A stretch of 64,000 bases of DNA. Origin: Tiliqua scincoides (Eukaryota > Chordata > Lepidosauria > Squamata > Scincidae). The DNA lies in assembly GCF_035046505.1 (NCBI RefSeq), contig NC_089822.1:109199307-109263306 (forward strand), written 5' to 3'. Below the pieces are notes generated by a model that worked only from the letters and a program-made list of their open reading frames with translations, did no database searches and had not been told where the DNA came from. The first letter of the stretch is position 1; every line of letters starts with the position of its first letter. Below are positions 12,601 to 21,600 of the stretch, one piece after another. The position numbers and the translations under genes were made by a program.

Positions 12601-15600
12601 CAACCATAAAAGCCTGGAGGAGGTCTGGGCAGAGTAAGAGCGAGGGAGCTAGGGGTGGACATGCAGGTAGGGAGCAAGTGAGTCCGATGAGGTCACCAGC
12701 CTAAGAATGGGCTGGCTGAGGGTCCTTCTAAGTCCCTCTTCCTTGCCACAGTTGCCTGCAGCTCCCCACCCTGCCTTGCCTTTCAGAGAAGGGCCACAAT
12801 CCTAGCCCCACTTTCCTGGGAGTAAGCTCCATTGACTATAATGGGACTTACTTCTGAGTAGACATGCCTAGGATTGGGATTTTGGTCATACTTTTTTTTT
12901 TTTGAAATACTGGAGCAGGCAATTGGCGGGGGGGGGGGGAGAATGTGAGGCAAGTGATTCTGGACCTTTGGAAGGTGAGGGGAGGGACAGTAGGAGAGGT
13001 GCTCACTGCAATTATGAGAAGAGGGGGAAATGTGCCTGTGGGAGGGGGTTTGGTGGGGTGGGGGAGAGGAGGAGAGAGAAGTGCCAACTGCCTGCTCCTG
13101 TATTTGAGAAAAAAAGAGTGCAACCAAAAGCCCAATCCTAGGCATGTCTACTTGGAAGTAAGTCCCACAGGCCCATTCCCCCCCAGTCTTTGACTGCAAT
13201 CCTAACCACACTTTCCTGAGAGTAAGCCCCATTGAACAAAATAGGACTTACATCTGAGTAGACCTGGTTAGAATTGTGCCCTTTGTCATGTAATGATTTA
13301 ATTGTATTAATTATATTAATTAAAAATTAATTGTAACGTAGTAATTTAATGTAAGTAAAAAACTGGGAGTGTGCCTTGACAGTGTGCCGTGAGCTGAAAA
13401 AGGTTGAAAATGCTGTCCTAGACACACTGGTGTTTGATAGTGATGGTCCTCAGGTGTTGGTTGCTTACTGTTGGTAGATTAAAAGCATCCAGGTTAGGAG
13501 GGTAGGCGGAGGTACGCTGTGAACATCCAAAATACTCCAACAGATTCTCAGAGAGCGCAGCTGATCAGTAGCACCAACTTCTTAAAAGAGGAAGTGAGCT
13601 ATGTGATTGAGTGTTGTTGTTTATGATTTGGGCACTGGCACAAAATTCTGAGTAGTGTGAAATCTGTTGCAAAGCAAGATAGAACACTTGCTTATTAAGT
13701 GGTAACTAGTTATGGGAGAGGAGTTTGTCTCAAGACATGTAGTGGGGAAATAAACACTTTGGAGCGTAAAGAGCAAGTACAACATTGAAGCAATAACCTC
13801 TTCATCAGTCTGCTTTAAAAAACTCTTCTTGATGTGTAGATATTGACGAGTGCCTCAACCCTGATGCCTGTAGCCAAATCTGTGTGAACCTGGTAGGGAG
13901 CTTTAAGTGCGAATGTAATGAAGGTTATCAGCTCGACCCTTCCACCAAGACCTGCAAAGTAACTGGTAAGTTTTGGGTGTTTTCTACACCATAGTGCTAC
14001 TGTGATCCTTTGGAGCTGCCAAGGCTCTTGATGCCTGCTTTCATAGTGATGGAGCGATCCTTATTTAATGCTGAACCTTGCTCCAGTAGTTGAGATAGGG
14101 CAGGATGTCTTGGGGCTGCAGCCTGATCCTTGGTATTACCAGTCTCCTTTCTCTTCTCAAGAGTTGATATCTGCATTTGCTTGTTTTCTTCTTGCTTTCA
14201 TTGTGCTGCATCTATTAAATTGTAAATGGTTTGTGTTCAAGACATAGTACAATTTAATGTCAGAAAGCTGGTTGCATACATGTAGCAAGTAAGTATTTAA
14301 TACATGGTGGAATTGTATGAGTTTTGATCTTTCTACTGCAGTCACTTGGAGGTTGAGTAGGAGTGACAGGTGGAGCCTGTTTATCCGTGGATTTTTCATC
14401 CACAGATCTGGCTCAGCATGGATCCCCCCCAACCTGCACTGAGCCAGACTCTGCTCCACCTGAGCACTCCAAAGAGGACTGGAGCTGTGCTTGCAGAGGC
14501 AGTATGCATCTACCCGCTGCCTCTGCAAGCTTCAGAATGGCCCAGAGAGGTGAAAAAATGCCACTTTCCCTTGGAAAACCAGAAGTGATGTTTTTCACCA
14601 AATTAGGCATTCTGAGGCCTGGTGAAGCCCTCCAGGCGCTTCCCCAGGCCTCAGAATGCCTTACATGGGGAAACCGGAAATGGCGTTTTTTGCCTCTTTG
14701 GGCCGTTCTGAAACCTGCAGAGGCAGCAGGCGGATGCTTGCTGTCTCTGCGGGCTTCAGAAAGCCCTCAAGAGGGGATTGGAGCACAGTCCCCTTTAAAG
14801 GGAGAAAGGGGCAGAAAATGGTGAACTTGATTATCCACTATTTTCTGTATCGGCGAAGATCTGAGAACGGATCCCTTGTGGATACCAAGGTCCCACCTGT
14901 AATTCTAAGTGCAGTATCCTACTTGTAAACCAACAGCTCTCTATAGTACAAGACCAGGTATCTCAAGACCTTATTTTCAAGGTTAGCCCAACATACTGCT
15001 GCAGATGTGTGTGAGATGCCCTGTTGTCAAACTCTCATGCTTGTGGACATAACTCCCTATCCGTCATCTTGGTTACGTGAGCAGGATATATATTTTTGAT
15101 ATTTCCTTATTTCAATGCATTGATTAGATCAGAGGTTCCTCCTTGCACCACTAAACTTCTGTAAATAAAGGGAAAAGGCTACTTCCAGTTTCATGGCGAA
15201 AACTAAGAGTTTTCTCCCTGAGAGTTTGGGAACCTCTGGATTGATGCTAGACCTTAAAATTGAAGTTAGGCATTTGTGGCTTGTAAACCATGAACTAATG
15301 AGGAAGTCCAGGCTGGATGATTATTCTCCCTACTGCAGAACTTTGATCTAAACCCCACTTGTTTCTGGAATCTGAGGGGAAACTCTTCTAAAGCCTTACA
15401 ATGCCCTTTGCCCCTTCCCTTTACCAGGCACCATTCCATACCTCTTCTTCACCAATCGTCATGAAGTCAGGAAGATGACTCTGGATCACAGCGAGTATAC
15501 CAGCCTAATTCCCCATCTCAAATACGCAGTTGCCTTGGATATGGAAATTGACAGCAACAAAATCTACTGGTCTGACATCACACAGAAGAAAATATTCAGG

Positions 15601-18600
15601 TAAAAAGAGCTTACATGCCCTGACTTTGTGGGTAGTTATATCAGAGTAGTGAACTTGCTGGGTTCGTTGGCTTCAGATCCATTCAGGCCAGGGAAGGAGT
15701 GACCCAACAGCACTTGAAAGAATTCATTGGATGGAGTACTGGGCTTGAACCTTAGAATTAACAATAACAAAACAATATTATTGAAAATAAAAATAACAGT
15801 ATATTTTGTCAAAAAAAGTTCACAAAGCAGTTTACAGATGCAATCGAACAATTAAATGGCTCCCTGACCAAAAAGGGCTGACAATCAAAAAAGGGACAGT
15901 TATTCTCCCCCTGGGACTACGCTTTGAAAAAGTGCCTCTTGCCCAGATAGCAGGGGATAATGCAAAGAAGACATTATGGTGTGAAGATGGATGCAGAGGA
16001 ATATACAGTGGTGCCTCACAAGACGAAATTAATTTGTTCTGCAAGGCGTTTCGTATTGCAAAAATTTCGTCTTGCGAAGCACGGTTTCCCATAGGAATGC
16101 ATTGAAATTTAATGCGTTCCTATGGGCAAAAAAAGTCAGAACAAAATCAAATTTGGTTTACAAAGTGTTTATTAAGTGCTCTTTAAAGGCATACATACTG
16201 TACAGAGGATTTCAAAAATTTCAAGCACAAAACTTCAACTTTTTAATTTAAAAAATTCATCTTGCGAAGCACGGCCATAGAAATATTCGTCTTGCGAGTC
16301 ACCAGAAAAAAAATCACAAAAACGCTTTTGTCTTGCGAGTTTTTCGGTGTGCGAGGCATTCGTCTTGCAAGGCACCACTGTATATGTGTTTGCTCCATAG
16401 ATTTGCTAGAGAAAACAAGTTGTTTTAGTTATACACAGTTCTATAAATAAACAAACATCTAAGTTTCTGGGGTGGCCTTTAGCAAGCTTTTATCATTTGG
16501 CCTGAGTTACTCTCTGTACAATAGGAATAGTAAGGGCTTACCACAGGGGTGCTATAGGGATCAAGTGGGTAGCAGTAAAATGCTGTTTTTGCTAACAAAG
16601 TTGGCCTGTCTGATGTACCAGCCATCTTGGCAGAGCCCTTTTCAAGCACTGACTGTAATTGGCAGGCCTTAGTAGTAGCTGCTTATTGACTTGCAGGTGG
16701 AAAATGGATGTGGCTGTCATATACCGCAGGACTGGCCACTGTGCAACAATATAATTCTTGTCTTGCACACAGCACACCAATAGACAATGCTAACAACCAC
16801 GCCCACCATTCCGCCGTGATCAGCAGTGGCCTTGGAGTTCCAGATGGTATAGCCATTGACTGGGTCCATAACAACATTTATTGGACTGACTCTGGCCTGA
16901 GCACCATCTCTGTGGCCAGCAGTGAAGGCTTGAAGAGGAAGACCCTGATCAAAGAAGCTGGTGCCAAGCCACGGGCCATTGTGGTGGATCCAGTTCATGG
17001 GTATGTGTCCTCTTTTTTTAAGCACTATTGGAGTAGCAGATACCTTAAATCTGTGGAGGGCTGGGTGTTTTTGTAGTAACATGGTCTAGGGAGAGGGGCA
17101 AAAGTGTGAATTTGAAGTTGGCCTTTGAGATGAGCTTGAATAGAGAATTGGCCATGGGAATGTTATTGTGCTGCGTTTATTAACTATTTGTACTGTATAT
17201 GGGGCACCACTGGAAGGAGAAGCAGGGAAGAAAAAAGTTCTGGCTGCTATGTTTTCCTGCAATATTGTGAATGTAGAAAAGAAATACAGTAGAACCTCTT
17301 TAAGTTGACCACCCAAGGGACTGGAGGAAATTGGTAAACATAGGGAGGTGGTCAACATATGGAAAAAAGACATGATAAAATTATCATGTTTAGCTCCCAG
17401 GACAACAAATGCAAGGCCAAATTATTTAGATTGGATTTTTTAAAAGTTTTATTGCAAATATCAATGAGAATTGATCCACTTGTGATGCTTACTATTTATA
17501 TTGTCTATATCTATATCAAGAGATGGAGAATAAACAGCCCACAATCAGTGTTTAAAAAATCCCTGAAAATTCATAAGTTGTAAGTTAAAAAAAAATACTT
17601 GGTTTCATAGCAGACAGGCAGACCAATGCTATCCCTTGCCAGCCCATAGCATGTAGCATGTTACATAGCCCCAACAGCAAAAAAAAAAAAACTTTTTTAC
17701 TTAAGCTGCCTGGCCTCCACTGGGTCTCCTCCGATTCACTAAATGCCAGAAGTGGGTGTCAATGGGCAAGACAAAAAAAGTGGAGAGAGGTGGAAAGTGG
17801 AGTGCCTCAAGGATCTGTCCTGGGACTGGTGCTTTTCAACATCTTCATAAATGACCTGGAAACAGGGATAAGCAGGGAGGTGGACAAGTTTGTGGATGAC
17901 ACTAAACTTTTCTGAGTGGTGAAGACCAGAAGGGATTGTGAAGTGCTCCAGAAGGATCTCTCCAAACCAGGGGAACAGGCAGCAAAATAGCAGTTGTGTT
18001 TCAATATAAGTAAAGTAATGCACTGGTGATGGGAATCAAAGTGAAAGGACAGTGGCTTCACTGTGCACAAGCAGTATCGCGTTCAGTGGGCAACTTATGG
18101 AGAGTAAATTAATACTCTGTGCAATGGTCGAAGTGGTCAAGATACAAATTACAGAGGTGGTCAATATAGAGAGGTTGGTCTCCCATAGTGTGTATACAGT
18201 GTCTGTCCATACTATGAAAATTAGGTCAACTTAAGGAGGTGGTCATTATAGAGAGGTGGTCAACTTTGGAGGTTCTACTGTATTTGGCATTGGGAGACAT
18301 GAGATATCATCAGGAGATGCAGACAGGGGTTTGGGTGGGTACGAATGTCTGTTCAGAAAACACACCACCCCGCCCCAAGGACAATGGGTAGCTTTTTGAG
18401 AATTGGACTAATTTGATGTTTGTGTGTATCCTCCCTTCTTCCCATCCTTGATCTCTTGTTAGGTTTATGTACTGGACTGACTGGGGCTTGTCTGCTAAAA
18501 TAGCCAAAAGTGGTCTGAATGGAGTAGACGCATTTGCCTTGGTGAAGGAAGGCATTCTGTGGCCCAATGGAATCACACTAGGTAAGCCTTGCATTGGTGA

Positions 18601-21600
18601 AGAGAGATAAGAAACAGAACAGGACAGAGTAAGATGAGGCATTTTTTGATGTATCTCTGCTAGGCAGAGCTTGAGACAAATTTCTGTCATCACTGCCCCT
18701 TTTTCCAGCGGTCACATTCCTAATTGGAATATCCTAATACAATCTGGTTTTTTGTGCTCATACCTCATTCTGCTGCTGGACAACACTAAATTCCCTTCCT
18801 TGGCCCATCACCCCAAGCAGATTGGAGCACAGGAATCAGGCAAGTCAGCTCTGTGAAGTTGAGATACTGTTGGACAGAGCATAGAGACTGAAACTTCTGG
18901 CCTGCTTTGTGTCCACTTTCCAAAAGCTGTTTGGGGCACATATGAAGAGAGAAAATATATCTAGAATGTGTCTAGGAGAGTCTAGTTGTAAAAACAAAAG
19001 TAAAGATCATGACTTGGTTAGAATGTGTCGGGTTTCTGAATGCAGGTGAGATAGTTGAATGCATCCTCTCTTAGGCTTTTGGGAGAGGAGTTCTCTGTAC
19101 TAGGAAGAAACTGAGTGCAGCCCTTGGACAGTGTGGTCCTGAGATCCTGGCAGCTTCAGATATCTGAACGTACACCTTTGAAGTTCATTGTGCTAAAACA
19201 TTTAGACCCTGTCTTGCTCCTTTGGGAGAAGTTGGCTGTGTTCCATGCAGCGGTACCTGGTTCCAAGTGAACTGAGCTTTAACAGCCTGATTTGGAGGAA
19301 CTCTGACTGGAAGCCAGTGATGTTTGCAAAGAACTTTTGTCCGCCCATTTGAAACTTTCTTCATCTACAAAAGCTTTTGCAGGGACCACAACATACTTGT
19401 GAAATTCTTGGTCTCACTTGCGGTGGTAGTCTCCATTTTGGGCTCTTTGGTTAATTGTTTTGTTTCCTTGCATATGAACAGAAGGACAAATTTTCTGCTT
19501 TATAATTCTTTGACAACTGTCTTCTGTGCTAGATCTGGCCAGCCAGCGCCTGTACTGGGTAGACTCAAAGTACCATTCCCTCTCCAGCATCGGTGTGAAT
19601 GGTGAAAACAGAAGGACCATCCTTGTGAATGAGGAGAAGTTGGCGCATCCTTTTGCTATCACAATCTTTGAGGTGAGGCAGGATTGTAAATGCCTGAATA
19701 TTCTGAGTGTGCCAAATGGTCTGGAAGTTCTGCTTGTTGAGACTGTGGCTGTTGTATTGAGGTTGAATTAGTAGTGCTTGGGTTTGACCCTGGTTTGTTG
19801 CCCAAGCATTCAGTTCATGATGAATGAAATCAGATACCCCCCCCCCTTTTTAAAAGTTTCTAAAACAGTGGTTCTGAAGCATTTGGCATTGGGACCCACT
19901 TTTTAGAATGAGAATCTGTCAGGACCCACCGGAAGTGATGCCATGACTGGAAGTGACATCAAGCAGAAAAATTTTTAAACAATCCCAGGCTGGAATCCTA
20001 CCCACACTTACCCAGGAGTGACTATCATTGTTAAAAGTACAGATCTCTAACATTTCCCTAAATGCAGTCACATAGCAGTCTAATATATTAAAAATAAAAT
20101 ATTGAAATGAATGGGGACCCACCTAAAATGGGCTTGTGACCCACCTAGTGGGTCCCGACCCACAGTTTGAGAAACACTGTTCTAAAAGGTACTATTTGGC
20201 AGAACAGTACTAGTTTCTTTGAATTCCAGAACCATCTGCTCTATCAGGTGTACTTGAAACACTTGCTAGCAATTCCAGCCGTAAAGTAGTAGTTTATCAC
20301 TGCAGAAATGCAAATCTTACAGGAATTGGGGCTTATCTGGTAGTAGCTCCAGCAGGAAAACATGAACACGACACCAAAATGTGCACTTGCTCAGAATGGG
20401 GGGATTTTTCTAAGTGATCAGCAGAGGTGGGTGAAAACAGTGATAATGAAATAAACACATAGCGCTGCTTTCTGTGCTTCCTGTTTTTGTGGAAAAAGCC
20501 ACAATCTGCAAAAAATAAAATTATTTTTAAATATTATGGGGGTGCATGGGTAATGACTGTGGCTGCATTAGGAGATACTATACCACCTATATCACCCACC
20601 TAGTACACTCTTAAAGAGATTATAATTATATAATGTAAATTTTGAATAAAAACACATAACGCTGCTTTCTATACTTCTAATTTTGGAAAACACCACAATT
20701 CATGAAAAAATAAAATTGTTTTCACCCCTTCTCTAGTGATCAGGGTATTTGCAGCTGGATAAGAGTCTGTAATCTCTCATCTGTACACAGCTCCAAGTAG
20801 GCTTTAAAATTCAAGCCAAATAGGGTGCCCTATTCCAAGCCCTTCCCTAACGCGACTGAGTCGTTAATATGCTTTATATCATATTTGAATTCATCTGTGC
20901 AACAATCCTTGGGGCAGCTTACTCATTGCTCATGTTGCAGGCTCCTCTGTTCCTCTCCCCATCTTTCTTAAATTTGGAAACTGACTTGATTTGTTTCCAA
21001 ATGAGTTCAACAATGCATTGGCAAAGTGCAGTAGGAGTGAATACTGTGGGGGAGATCCATGCTTATAGCAAGGCTTCTGGCATATAGTAAGGCTATAACT
21101 TCTCTGTTTAACATTGATACCCACACAGGATAAAGTATTCTGGACGGATATAGTGAACGAAGCCATTTACAGTGCAAACCGCCTGACTGGCTCGAATATT
21201 GTCAAAATTGTAGAAGACTTGCACTCGCCAGAAGGCATGATTCTCTTTCACAGGGTGCGGCAGCCAGAAGGTACCTTTTCACATACCCGTCTGACACCTT
21301 CCCATCCCCACGTTATCTAAGCACTTTTTGCACTCTGGTGCCTGTGTGCTTTTCTAAACGGGTTCTTTTTCAAACAGGTGTGAACTGGTGTGAGAACGGT
21401 GTTCTCAATGGAGGCTGCCAGTACCTCTGTCTTCCTGCCCCACAAATCACAATCCACTCTGCCAAATACACCTGTGCCTGTCCTGATGGGATGCATCTGG
21501 CCGCGGACAGGAGAAATTGCACCTCAGGTACAAAAAAAAAATGAGCAAAGCAGGCTTTCTTGCAGAGAGCTTAAGACAGTTGTGGGGGGAGGGAAGCTGC

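Noticed and set aside
13780-13840. CpG-rich or alternative LDLR promoter in the introns
   Set aside because: No TATA, SRE-like or CpG cluster was seen near any internal LDLR exon.
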